Of a DNA stretch of 64,000 nt, positions 56,317 to 64,000 are shown piece by piece. The notes under the pieces are model-generated. The model saw nothing but the letters and a program-made list of their open reading frames with translations, was not told where the DNA came from and ran no database searches. The DNA comes from Zoogloeaceae bacterium (GTDB lineage Bacteria > Pseudomonadota > Gammaproteobacteria > Burkholderiales > Rhodocyclaceae): assembly GCA_024235655.1 (NCBI GenBank), contig JACKLY010000004.1:1-64000 (forward strand), given 5' to 3'. The stretch's first letter is position 1; each line of letters begins with the position of its first letter. The translations under genes and the position numbers were made by a program.

Positions 56317-58668
56317 CTAGTCCTTGTCGCTGATTCCAAGGGCAGGTCTAAAGGCTGGATTGACAACGAAACGGGTCGCGTCACCATTTCTTGCTGCACG
56401 GATCAACAACACCTTGAGGTCATAGTTGACGTCAAATATATAGTGAGTCTCCGTACCAAAGCCCTTTACACCGACAATCCCGTAATAAAGCAGAAACTCC
56501 TTAACTCTTGCAATATCGCCTTCGTTGATTTCGGCACCTAACAATATGTCGTGTAACTGCCATTCTGTGAGCTCATGGGGGCAGTCAATGAAGTGATATA
56601 AGAGTTCCTCTGCCGCCGGAAATACATCGGTTAATTCATGATCCAGTTCAACAATCAGGTCTTGGGAGTAGGCACGGATACCCTTCTCAAGATCGCTTTC
56701 TTCAATTTTCTGGTGGTTGAGATTCGCCGCAAAGCCTTTTGCATGGGAAATAATCTTAATTACGTTTCGCGGACGCATAAGCGCCCTCTCGATGATATAG
56801 GCTGACGTTTCCGCGCCACGGTAATGAGACACGCAAAGCCTAGGCCAGATTTGATCAAATGAAATGTCTTCCTGCTGCAAATCTAGGCCAGCTACTAATC
56901 TAAGCCTGAGAAGTTCTCTCAGCATGTCTGGATCAGTCCAATCCAGAGTGACACGCATCTCCTTGCCGTAATCGGCGCTCTGGCGCATTAGATGCTCATA
57001 GACGTCGTTCCTTATGAATACGACGCAGTGGACATCATGCCCATCCTTGCGCATGTCACGTTCAATCTTTCTCCCCGCATCTATAAGACAACGGAGGACC
57101 ATGGCATCCACGGCATCGACGCCTTGCGTGCTCCATCCTTTGTCAAGATTATCGAATAGTACCCATACACTTTCTTTGTGCTCTAGGTATTCAGAAACCT
57201 GTTGTCGAAGCTTTCTTAGGTCATGAGAGTAAACAAGCTCGGTGACCTGTTCTGTTGTTAGCTTTGTGGAGTCAGCGCTTCCGAAGTGACTGCGATAGTC
57301 TTGGGCGATTCGCTGGGAAAGCGACATGAGCCGTTCAGCGAAATCTCCCTCTGTCGAAAAGTCTTCGACTCGATAAGTCCGCTCCAACTCAATATAGAGA
57401 TCACGGATTTCATGGTTGAACTTGTGTAATTGCTTGTCTTTTTCTAAGAGCTTATAGGTGATTTCAAGAAGCAGGAGGTATTCCCAAAACGCAGTTACAA
57501 GATGATGGCTTGCTCCTTGAGTCAGATGGGCAAGAATGTCTTCCTTAAGCTTGATGAGCTGATATCCCTCCGGTTTAAGGTCAACAACTACGTTGCGTTT
57601 GTCAGCACGAATTTGGTCTCGCAATTGAATGAATAAAGCGGTCTTTCCTGCGCCCTTCCTGCCGACAACCAGATTGGCATCGCCCCGGCGAGCACGCGTG
57701 TACTGATCTGTCTTAAGAAAGTATCCCGCCAGTGTCGTCATTTCATTTTCTGCTGTCGGTGCTCCAATCTGTAGAACTTGAATAGGGGTAGCATGCTCCA
57801 GCGGAATGGGGTCCGCCTGTTGAAGGTATTCTGTTATCTGTAATGCAAGCCTTGCGATTCCTTCGGCAATGTCCTCAGGTCGCGAAAACGTCCACGCAGC
57901 ATCTCGAATATCTAATGGAAGATGCACAGATGACGGGGCAAGGATCAAGGTAGGCTTGCCCATTCCGTGAGCAAGACCAGCAACAAATAGTGATCTGGTG
58001 TCGTGCACTAAGGCACTAGTGTCGTTGTCGCCGATTATTGAAACAAGAATGCCTCCAGAGGCCGCTACTTGCCGTATCGCATCGGTAGCGGAAAGTCGGG
58101 ATTCCTCTGTTGGATTGAAGCTGCGGTACTTATAGCCCGACTTTTTGAGCCTTGAAGTCATCACGGTCGCGGCACCTCCCTTATTGGGCGGCTCAACGAC
58201 GTAAACCGGTGCGCGACGATCCAAATCCGGTGAGAATGCAAGGGGCTTCTTATCGACGTAGGCGGTTAGAATCTCCGAAAGTCTGTCGTCGCTATTAAAT
58301 GTCTCATACCCCAACGTGTCGAAAATTCCTACATCCAAGGCGACCCTTCGATCTCCGTCGATTTCCGAGTGGCATACTAAGAAGGCACGTTTTGACCTTC
58401 CTATCGCAAAACCGATCTCATATACGACATTCGGGTTTAGATAAGTAATATCCGCAACAACGAACTGTGATTCGTCAATGCCATCGATGATCGGCGAAAC
58501 CAGAGGTGTTCCGGCAATATCGTTAAAAGCCCAAGGTTCATAGCGAAGGGCGTTCTTAAGCATCCGATTTGCTTTTCCAACCCCATCGAATATAGCCCTA
58601 GACAAGGCAGGGTCCCGTGATGAATATGCCACGAAAGCCTTTTGAGTAGCCTGCGAATCCTTTGTCAT
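56317..58668 (-). CDS. Tandem TIR/NDT-like domains fused to a P-loop ATPase
   Basis: A 783-residue protein from the ATG at 58668 (AAGAG upstream; a TTG at 58695 is possible). Residues 1-145 form a Rossmann-like domain of TIR or nucleoside 2-deoxyribosyltransferase type (AFVAYSSRDP near 11; VADITYLNPNVVYEIGFAIG near 71-90). Residues 150-290 form a second related domain (GGILVSIIGDND; FVAGLAHGMGKPTLIL near 228-243). A P-loop NTPase follows with Walker A GRKGAGKT (336-343), Walker B VWVLFDNLD (501-509) and FIRNDVYEH near 551. It resembles the uncharacterised Sll1717-like ATPases. Two sampled lines are 43 and 48 percent G+C, against about 70 in neighbours, so transfer is likely. A defence role is inferred, not shown. 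Confidence 0.72.
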   Translation of the reverse strand: MTKDSQATQKAFVAYSSRDPALSRAIFDGVGKANRMLKNALRYEPWAFNDIAGTPLVSPIIDGIDESQFVVADITYLNPNVVYEIGFAIGRSKRAFLVCHSEIDGDRRVALDVGIFDTLGYETFNSDDRLSEILTAYVDKKPLAFSPDLDRRAPVYVVEPPNKGGAATVMTSRLKKSGYKYRSFNPTEESRLSATDAIRQVAASGGILVSIIGDNDTSALVHDTRSLFVAGLAHGMGKPTLILAPSSVHLPLDIRDAAWTFSRPEDIAEGIARLALQITEYLQQADPIPLEHATPIQVLQIGAPTAENEMTTLAGYFLKTDQYTRARRGDANLVVGRKGAGKTALFIQLRDQIRADKRNVVVDLKPEGYQLIKLKEDILAHLTQGASHHLVTAFWEYLLLLEITYKLLEKDKQLHKFNHEIRDLYIELERTYRVEDFSTEGDFAERLMSLSQRIAQDYRSHFGSADSTKLTTEQVTELVYSHDLRKLRQQVSEYLEHKESVWVLFDNLDKGWSTQGVDAVDAMVLRCLIDAGRKIERDMRKDGHDVHCVVFIRNDVYEHLMRQSADYGKEMRVTLDWTDPDMLRELLRLRLVAGLDLQQEDISFDQIWPRLCVSHYRGAETSAYIIERALMRPRNVIKIISHAKGFAANLNHQKIEESDLEKGIRAYSQDLIVELDHELTDVFPAAEELLYHFIDCPHELTEWQLHDILLGAEINEGDIARVKEFLLYYGIVGVKGFGTETHYIFDVNYDLKVLLIRAARNGDATRFVVNPAFRPALGISDKD

Positions 58669-59090
58669 ATATTTTCTCTTGTTGAGGTTTGCCAAGGAAC
58701 AGTTCTAATTCTATGACAAATATATGTTGGCGTAACGCGAACCGACTGATGCGTGGGTAATCAATTCGAGGTTAGTGTTTCGCCGTTCAATGCTTCGCTG
58801 CTGGCACGTGCCCACTTATCGGTAAGCGTCAGCGGAGACCCTAGTCCGGACGCCCGCCGAATATTAAGCGGCGTTTTTCGAATCAATACGTCGTCAAATG
58901 GCTCGAAAGAGTAGCGTAGCGGCACCGGACACGAAGTGTGAGTTCTCTGAGACCGAAGCGACCGTTCAATGGTAACCCGAGCTTGTGTGGCAGAGAACTG
59001 ACCGACTGCCGACTGATAAGGCGCGCATCTTCAACGTCGGCTTTGGCCGAGCACCAGCCATATCGCACGACCTCTCCGAGTCAGCCACCC
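58669..59090. other. Geneless flank of the low-GC segment
   Basis: A stretch of about 420 bases with no credible gene, tRNA, integrase or insertion-sequence end. Frames of 60-170 codons cross it but lack ribosome-binding sites or family sequence. It contains a 9-bp inverted repeat (58941-58949 with 58991-58999) and the phrase ACCGAAGCGACCGTTCA (58952-58968), which may be part of a dispersed repeat. G+C is intermediate between island and chromosome. It could be a decayed end of the inserted segment plus the promoter of the ATPase gene. Confidence 0.5.
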
Positions 59091-60119
59091 TCAACCCAAC
59101 TCCGTAAACCGCGGTGCCGGATTACCAAATGGGTGGCCTGCCGTCGTTTCCTTGTAGTTGCCCCGCGCCACATTGTGCGGGTGGCGCGCCGCTTCGGCGA
59201 GGCTAAGCACCGGGGCAAAGCAGGCATCGCTGCCTTCGAGCAGGGTGCACCATTCATCGCGGCTGCGTTCGGCAAAAAGGTGGCGCAGGCGTTTCTTCAA
59301 AGCCGGCCATTGGGTGGTGTCGTATTGCGCTTCGGCGGGCACATCGGTGAGGCCGAGTTTTTCCAGCAGCAGCGCGTAGAACTGCGGCTCCAGTGCGCCA
59401 ATGGTGATGTCGCGCCCGTCGGCGCAGCGATAGACATCGTAGAACGGTGAATCGTGAAACGGGCTGGGGGCGCTGCTGCCGAGTTGCCCGGAGGCGCTGA
59501 TCCACTGGGCGAGGCCGCCGAGCATGGCGAGGATGTCGACTATGGCCGCATCCACCACGCGGCCCTTGCCGCTGCGCTGTGCGTCGAGCAGCGCGCAGAC
59601 CATGCCGAAGGCCAGCCCGAGCGCGCCGGGGGCGTCGCCAACCATTGTGGGTGGTATCACCGGCAACTCACCGCGATGCGCCGAGAGCGAGAGCAGGCCG
59701 GTCAGGGCCACGTAGTTGAGGTCATGGCCGGCGGCGTGCGCCAGCGGGCCTTCTTGGCCCCAGCCGGTCATCCGGCCGTAGACCAGTTTCGGGTTGTGCC
59801 TGGCGCACTCGGCCGGCGAGAAGCCCAGGCGCTCCATCACACCGGGGCGGTTGCCTTCGATCAGGGCGTCGGCCCCGGCCAGCAGTTGCATGGCCTGTTC
59901 GCGGTCGGCAGCCTGCTTGAGATCCAGCGCAATGCGTTGCTTGCCGCGGTTGAGTTCGTCCTCCTGGTCGCCGGCAAGCTGGGCGGATACGGCGCTTTTG
60001 GTCGGCCGCGCAATCAGCGTAACCGTGGCCCCCATGCCGAGCAGGATGCGGCCTGCCAGCGGGCCGGGGCCGAGGCTTTCAAATTCAACGATATGGATGC
60101 CGTGCAGTGGGCCGTTCAT
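59091..60119 (-). CDS. CaiB/BaiF family CoA-transferase / 2-methylacyl-CoA racemase-like
   Basis: A 342-residue member of the family III CoA-transferases, starting at 60119. The length (about 340, shorter than formyl-CoA transferases) and LGPGPLAGRILLGMGATVTLI at the N-terminus fit the alpha-methylacyl-CoA racemase subgroup. GWGQEGPLAHAAGHDLNYVA near residue 120 gives the conserved His and Asp, and EGNRPGVMERLG near 85 the family loop. It is read after the thiolase gene with 16 bases between, suggesting catabolism of a branched acyl chain. Confidence 0.88.
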   Translation of the reverse strand: MNGPLHGIHIVEFESLGPGPLAGRILLGMGATVTLIARPTKSAVSAQLAGDQEDELNRGKQRIALDLKQAADREQAMQLLAGADALIEGNRPGVMERLGFSPAECARHNPKLVYGRMTGWGQEGPLAHAAGHDLNYVALTGLLSLSAHRGELPVIPPTMVGDAPGALGLAFGMVCALLDAQRSGKGRVVDAAIVDILAMLGGLAQWISASGQLGSSAPSPFHDSPFYDVYRCADGRDITIGALEPQFYALLLEKLGLTDVPAEAQYDTTQWPALKKRLRHLFAERSRDEWCTLLEGSDACFAPVLSLAEAARHPHNVARGNYKETTAGHPFGNPAPRFTELG

Positions 60120-60135
60120 CGCATTTCCTTTGTGT

Positions 60136-61320
60136 TCAGACACGCTCATAGAGGGTGACAACGCAGGCGCCACCCAGCCCGAGGTTGTGCTGCAGGGCCA
60201 GCCGGGCATCGGCCACCTGCCGCTGTTCGGCCTGGCCGCGTAGTTGCTGGACCAGCTCGGTGCATTGCGCCAGCCCGGTGGCGCCCAGCGGGTGCCCCTT
60301 GGAGAGCAGGCCGCCGGAAGGGTTGGTGACCACGCGGCCGCCGTAGGTGTTGTCGCCATCCTCAACAAACCTTTCGGCGCCGCCGGGCGGGCACAGGCCG
60401 AGTGCTTCGTAGGTGAGCAGTTCGTTATGCGCAAAGCAGTCGTGCAGTTCAACCACGTCGATGTCTGCTGGGCCAACGCCGGCCGCTGCATATACCTGCT
60501 GTGCCGCCGCCTGCGCCATGCTGAAGCCAACCACATCGCGCATGTCGCGCGATTCAAAGGTCTGTGGCGTGTCGGTGGTCATCGCCTGGGCGGCGATGCG
60601 CACGCGGCGGTCTATGCCGTGGCGTTTGGCGAATTCTTCCGAGCAAACAATGGCGGCGGCCGCGCCGCAGGTTGGCGGGCAGGCCATCAGCCGCGTCATC
60701 ACGCCCGGCCAGAGCATTGGCGAGTTCATTACGTCTTCGCTGCTGACTACGTTGCGGAACAGCGCCAGCGGGTTGTTGGCGGCATGGCGGCTGGCCTTGG
60801 CGCGAATTTTGGCAAAGGTTTCGAGCTTGGTGCCGTATTGCTGCATGTGGGCGAGGCCGGCGCCGCCGAAGTAACGCAGCGCCAGCGGAATTTCCGGGTG
60901 GCCGATCAGTTCATCGGTGATTTCGTTGAAACGCTGGAAGGGGCTGGGCCGATCCTTGAAAACTTCGCCCAGCGCGCCCGGTGTCATGTGCTCGAAACCC
61001 AGCGCCAGCACGCATTCGGCAGCGCCGCTGCGTACTGCCTGATGGGCGAGGAAGAGGGCGGTGGAGCCCGTAGAGCAGTTGTTGTTGACGTTGATCACCG
61101 GGATGCCGGTCATCCCCAACTCGTAGAGTGCCCGCTGGCCGGCGGTGGAGTCGCCATAAACGTAGCCAACGTAGGCCTGCTCGATCTGCGCGTAATCCAG
61201 CCCGGCATCGGCCAGTGCGGCGCGCCCGGCGGTGGCGGCCATTTCGGGGTAGGGGGCGTGGGTGCCGGGCTTGGCAAAGGCGGTCATGCCGACGCCGGCC
61301 ACGTAAACGTGTTGGCTCAT
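60136..61320 (-). CDS. Thiolase-fold enzyme (SCP-x / lipid-transfer type)
   Basis: A 394-residue thiolase-superfamily protein. The nucleophile Cys is in NNNCSTGSTALF near residue 80. The second half carries VVELHDCFAHNELLTYEALG near 285 and GGLLSKGHPLGATGLAQ near 340 with the catalytic His. The HDCF pattern marks the SCP-x-like group, which cleaves bulky or branched 3-ketoacyl-CoAs, rather than PhaA-type acetyl-CoA acetyltransferases. It is first in the minus-strand pair with the racemase-like gene and divergent from the acyl-CoA dehydrogenase. Confidence 0.9.
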   Translation of the reverse strand: MSQHVYVAGVGMTAFAKPGTHAPYPEMAATAGRAALADAGLDYAQIEQAYVGYVYGDSTAGQRALYELGMTGIPVINVNNNCSTGSTALFLAHQAVRSGAAECVLALGFEHMTPGALGEVFKDRPSPFQRFNEITDELIGHPEIPLALRYFGGAGLAHMQQYGTKLETFAKIRAKASRHAANNPLALFRNVVSSEDVMNSPMLWPGVMTRLMACPPTCGAAAAIVCSEEFAKRHGIDRRVRIAAQAMTTDTPQTFESRDMRDVVGFSMAQAAAQQVYAAAGVGPADIDVVELHDCFAHNELLTYEALGLCPPGGAERFVEDGDNTYGGRVVTNPSGGLLSKGHPLGATGLAQCTELVQQLRGQAEQRQVADARLALQHNLGLGGACVVTLYERV

Positions 61321-61453
61321 GGGTGCTGTCTCCAGAATTTGTCGTTTTGTTTGAGTGTGCTGCAGTCGATGAGCTCAACTGCCGGCAGGTTTGATTATAA
61401 GCAATCGGTGATAAGCTCGTTTTCCTTCTGCAACCAAGATCAGGAGCCCGGTG

Positions 61454-62599
61454 ATGCTTCCCCGCCTTCATCAACATGCCTGGATGGACGACGACATCGA
61501 GGCTTTTCGCGAGCAGGTGCAACGCTATGTCACGCGCGAACTGGCGCCGAACATGGAAGCATGGCGCCAGCAGGGTTTCATCCCGCGTGAAACCTGGCGC
61601 GGCTTTGGCGAACTGGGTTTCCTCCTGCCGGAAGTGCCGGAGGCCTACGGTGGTTCCGGTGTCAGCCTGGCTTATCAACTGGTGGTGCAGAACGAACTGG
61701 CGCGTTGCGAGGTGCCGGCCGATACCGCCGTGCATTCGATTGCCGCGAACTACATCGTCGATTACGGCACGGAAGAGCAGAAACAGCGCTGGCTGCCCAA
61801 GCTGGCCAGTGGCGAACATCTGGCCGGCATTGCCATGACCGAGCCGGGCTGCGGGTCGGATCTCAAGGCCCTGCGTACCCATGCCCGCCGCGATGGCGAC
61901 GACTACGTGATCAACGGCAGCAAGACCTTCATCACCAATGGCTGCACCGCTAGCCTGCTGGTGCTGGCCTGCCGCACCGGCGAGGAGGGCAGCAAGGGCG
62001 TGTCGCTGATCGTGCTGGAAACCGACGGGCTGGCCGGGTTTCAGGTCGGGCGGCGGCTGGAAAAGATCGGCATGCATGCCTCGAACACTGCCGAGCTGTT
62101 CTTCGACAATGTGCGGGTGCCGGCGGGCAACCTGATCGGCGGCGTTGAAGGGCAGGGCTTTGTCCAGCTGATGAGCCAGCTGCCCTACGAGCGCCTGCTG
62201 CTCTGCGTGCCCGCCGCAGCGGTGATCGAACTGGCGCTGGAACTGACGCTGGCCTATACGCGGGAACGCAAGCTGTTCGGCCAGACGGTCTTCGATTTCC
62301 AGAACACCCGCTTCAAGCTGGCGCAGGTAGCCACGCAGGCCCATGTGGTGCGCAGCTTCGTCAACGACTGCATCCAGCGGCTGGTCGATGGCACGCTGGA
62401 CAACGAAGCGGCCTACATGGCCAAGTGGTGGTGCACTGAAGAACAGGGCAAGGCGGTGGATGAATGCCTGCAGCTGTTCGGCGGCTACGGCTACATGGCC
62501 GAATACCCCATCGCCCGCCTCTACGCCGATGCCCGCGTGCAGCGGATCTACGGCGGCACCACCGAGGTGATGCTGGATCTGATTGCGCGGAAGCTGTAG
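61454..62599 (+). CDS. Acyl-CoA dehydrogenase
   Basis: An FAD enzyme catalysing alpha,beta-dehydrogenation of an acyl-CoA. It is 381 residues; the ATG at 61454 follows AGGAG by 7 bases and is chosen over the GTG at 61451. Family marks are AMTEPGCGSDLKALRT (near residue 130), FITNGCTA near 158, and the catalytic base region LQLFGGYGYMAEYPIARLYADAR (near 340-362; Glu near 350). It is divergent from the thiolase and CoA-transferase genes, all three probably acting in one acyl-CoA pathway. Chain specificity unknown. Confidence 0.94.
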   Translation: MLPRLHQHAWMDDDIEAFREQVQRYVTRELAPNMEAWRQQGFIPRETWRGFGELGFLLPEVPEAYGGSGVSLAYQLVVQNELARCEVPADTAVHSIAANYIVDYGTEEQKQRWLPKLASGEHLAGIAMTEPGCGSDLKALRTHARRDGDDYVINGSKTFITNGCTASLLVLACRTGEEGSKGVSLIVLETDGLAGFQVGRRLEKIGMHASNTAELFFDNVRVPAGNLIGGVEGQGFVQLMSQLPYERLLLCVPAAAVIELALELTLAYTRERKLFGQTVFDFQNTRFKLAQVATQAHVVRSFVNDCIQRLVDGTLDNEAAYMAKWWCTEEQGKAVDECLQLFGGYGYMAEYPIARLYADARVQRIYGGTTEVMLDLIARKL

Positions 62600-62662
62600 G
62601 CGATAGATTTTCGGCATGCCTTTCGCTTATCATCTAAGCAGATTTCATTGTGGGAGAAGGAC

Positions 62663-62953
62663 TTGAAGCCTTCAGAAGCTTTGCGCACAAACCGGGTTGC
62701 GATTCGCCGTGTGGTCGAGTCTCACCGCGCCCTGAATGCCAGGGTGTTCGGTTCTGTCCTGCATGGGCAGGATACGGATGGGAGCGATCTCGATATCCTC
62801 ATCGACCCGACACCGGAAACGACCCTGATGGACGTTGCCGCCATTCAGGTTGAACTGCAACGCCTTCTCGGCGTGTCGGTGGATGTCCTGACGCCCAAGG
62901 CACTCCCCGAAAAATTCCGCAATCAGGTGCTGTCTGAAGCCTTGCCGGTATGA
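62663..62953 (+). CDS. mntA: MntA-type antitoxin (minimal nucleotidyltransferase)
   Basis: A 96-residue nucleotidyltransferase that neutralises HepT by AMPylating its Tyr in characterised pairs. The start is a TTG at 62663 preceded by GGGAG at 6 bases; the resulting MKPSEALRTNR start matches the family from memory. The GSx10DxD signature is complete (FGSVLHGQDTDGSDLDILID, near residues 31-50). The stop overlaps the hepT start (ATGA), so the pair is co-translated. Confidence 0.9.
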   Translation: MKPSEALRTNRVAIRRVVESHRALNARVFGSVLHGQDTDGSDLDILIDPTPETTLMDVAAIQVELQRLLGVSVDVLTPKALPEKFRNQVLSEALPV

Positions 62954-63336
62954 GCAAGGCACTACGCGTACCCGATTATCTGAGCCATATCCTCTGCGCC
63001 ATCGAGCGTATCGACCGCTACACCACAGGCATGGATGAGGCTGGATTTCTGAACAGCGAGTTGGTGCAGGACGCAGTAATTCGCAACATCGAGATCATTG
63101 GCGAGGCCGCCAACAACATTCAACAGGTAGCGCCGGCGTTTGCCGCGCGGCACAGCGATATTCCATGGCAAGTCATGTACACGATGCGCAATCGGGTCTC
63201 GCATGGCTATGACAAGGTGGATCTGGAGATTGTCTGGAAAACGGTCCGCCGCGATCTCCCGAGTCTTCATGCCCAGATTCAGGAAGCTCAGGCCAGCATC
63301 CCGGGCAACTTGGAAAGCGATGGGGCGGGGGCATGA
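62950..63336 (+). CDS. hepT: HepT-type toxin (HEPN ribonuclease, DUF86)
   Basis: A 128-residue all-helical HEPN-domain RNase, the toxin of the MntA/HepT (type VII) pair. The catalytic Rx4HxY motif is RNRVSHGY near residues 81-88, with NIEIIGEAANNI near 46 typical of the family. It overlaps mntA by 4 bases. The tail of about 15 residues (ASIPGNLESDGAGA) is likely disordered. Both components look intact. Confidence 0.92.
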   Translation: MSKALRVPDYLSHILCAIERIDRYTTGMDEAGFLNSELVQDAVIRNIEIIGEAANNIQQVAPAFAARHSDIPWQVMYTMRNRVSHGYDKVDLEIVWKTVRRDLPSLHAQIQEAQASIPGNLESDGAGA

Positions 63337-63355
63337 GGGTGTTTCGGTTGATGTC

Positions 63356-63775
63356 ATGCACCTGAGCTACGAAAAACTGAAAAACGGTTTTCGCAATCTG
63401 TTCCGTATCCGGCAGAAGCGTCGCCCCTTGCCGCCGGGAACCAGGCCGCTGGTGGATACCTATATCTGCCGCGGCAACCTGAAGATGCTGGTGACGCACG
63501 AGATGGATGAGGCCTTGTGGCACTGGCTGGCGGAGCGCAACTGGCGCAAGCCGACGATGCCGAACGACCGGCGGCAGTATCGTTACTTGCCGCTCAAGGC
63601 GTTCAAGGTGATTGTGCGGGCGTCTGAGGAAGAGCGGGAGTCTATCTACCAGCGTGTCATGGCTGCGCGCACACGTTCCCGGCCACATTCACAGTCAGCG
63701 GAAGTTGTCCGCAGCAAGTTGTTGCGCCACAAGGTTGCGCGCCAGCACTCGCCGGCGCCGGCGATCAAGCGTTAA
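63356..63775 (+). CDS. Small basic hypothetical protein
   Basis: A 139-residue protein starting at an ATG at 63356, 19 bases after hepT. It is very basic, with an RKxRP-rich N-terminus (RQKRRPLPPGTRPLVDTYI), a helical middle (THEMDEALWHWLAERNWRK) and an Arg/His-rich tail. No domain is recognised. Its codon use matches the neighbours. It could be a third gene of the mntA-hepT unit or an independent conserved gene. Its 3' end overlaps rlmJ tail to tail by 11 bases. Confidence 0.6.
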   Translation: MHLSYEKLKNGFRNLFRIRQKRRPLPPGTRPLVDTYICRGNLKMLVTHEMDEALWHWLAERNWRKPTMPNDRRQYRYLPLKAFKVIVRASEEERESIYQRVMAARTRSRPHSQSAEVVRSKLLRHKVARQHSPAPAIKR

Positions 63776-64000
63776 CGCAATCCAGCGTGTAGCCCGCACC
63801 CCCCTCCGGTTCGGCCAGTGCCTTGGTCAGCCAGGGCATGGTTTCGCTCAGGGTTTTTTCCAGCGTCCACGGGGGGTTGATGATGAACATGCCGCTGCCG
63901 GGCATGCCGAAGACGCCCGGTGGCTGCTTTCTGACCGACAGTGTCACATTGAGCCAGGACTTGGCCGCCAGGGCCTTCAGTTTTTCTGGCAGGGCCTTGG
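63765..64000 (-). CDS. rlmJ: 23S rRNA adenine-N6 methyltransferase RlmJ, C-terminal part
   Basis: Partial gene: the frame enters from beyond the right edge and ends at 63765, so only the last 77 codons are seen. GSGMFIINPPWTL near the end is the NPPW motif region of RlmJ, which methylates A2030 of 23S rRNA, and the tail ETMPWLTKALA matches the E. coli protein's end. The catalytic N-terminal region lies outside the window. Confidence 0.87.
   Translation of the reverse strand, partial: KALPEKLKALAAKSWLNVTLSVRKQPPGVFGMPGSGMFIINPPWTLEKTLSETMPWLTKALAEPEGGAGYTLDCVNA

Noticed and set aside
56149..58822. ACTTATCGG occurs as a 9-bp direct repeat on both sides of the low-GC gene (56149-56157 and 58814-58822), which could be a target-site duplication
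   Set aside because: With about 190 and 420 bases searched, a 9-bp match has roughly a one-in-three chance of occurring at random, and neither copy sits at a visible element end.

Overview
The window looks like chromosome of a GC-rich betaproteobacterium, most likely of the order Rhodocyclales (Dechloromonas/Azonexus-like). This is inferred from remembered gene orders (methyltransferase-rnhA-dnaQ facing gloB; bamD divergent from rluD-pgeF; phaC-phaB-phaB-phaR) and from the density of PAS, DUF3369, HDOD and c-di-GMP signalling proteins. No rRNA marker is present, so the genus is not proven. Almost all of the window is ordinary, densely packed chromosome with few gaps above 300 bp.

Layout. 1-2006: tRNA-Asp and tRNA-Glu behind a near-consensus promoter, gltX, and tRNA-Val(CAC). 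2041-8287: a TRAP transporter (dctPQM) divergent from a MarR-like regulator and the 5-oxoprolinase genes pxpB-pxpC-pxpA, probably one pyroglutamate uptake and hydrolysis unit. 8354-12312: def, a small cysteine-rich protein, an esterase, a 3'-5' exonuclease, two small paralogues with a shared C-terminal tail, and an acyltransferase. 12517-16693: dnaQ, rnhA, a methyltransferase, gloB, a CheY-like regulator and a diguanylate cyclase. 16823-25744: a DUF748 envelope protein, rmuC, DUF3293, a CoA-transferase and a Ser/Thr kinase-HDOD-GAF fusion. 25801-28415: bamD, rluD, pgeF. 28419-32832: polyhydroxyalkanoate genes phaC, two phaB and phaR.

33137-44181: a PAS histidine kinase, rimO, a FAD-linked dehydrogenase, hslO, an ArsC/Spx-like protein, an MscS channel, an SLC13 permease and tex. 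44275-52915: a PAS-rich sensor kinase overlapping a REC-DUF3369-GGDEF-EAL protein, then fliW, a gamma-carbonic-anhydrase-like protein, acpH and a PilZ/FimW-like protein. 53030-56123: srkA, DUF3301, a MazG-like pyrophosphohydrolase, DUF2917 and a LysR regulator.

56317-59090 is the clear accessory segment. A solitary 783-residue protein, with markedly lower G+C than its neighbours, has two tandem TIR/nucleoside-deoxyribosyltransferase-like domains fused to a P-loop ATPase. A geneless 422-bp flank lies beside it. This is the best candidate for an undescribed, probably defence-related, single-gene system. 59091-62599 is an acyl-CoA catabolic cluster (CoA-transferase, thiolase, acyl-CoA dehydrogenase). 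62663-63336 is a MntA/HepT toxin-antitoxin pair, followed by a small basic hypothetical protein and the 3' end of rlmJ, which runs off the window.

Domain calls come from reading motifs in the translations; no database search was run.
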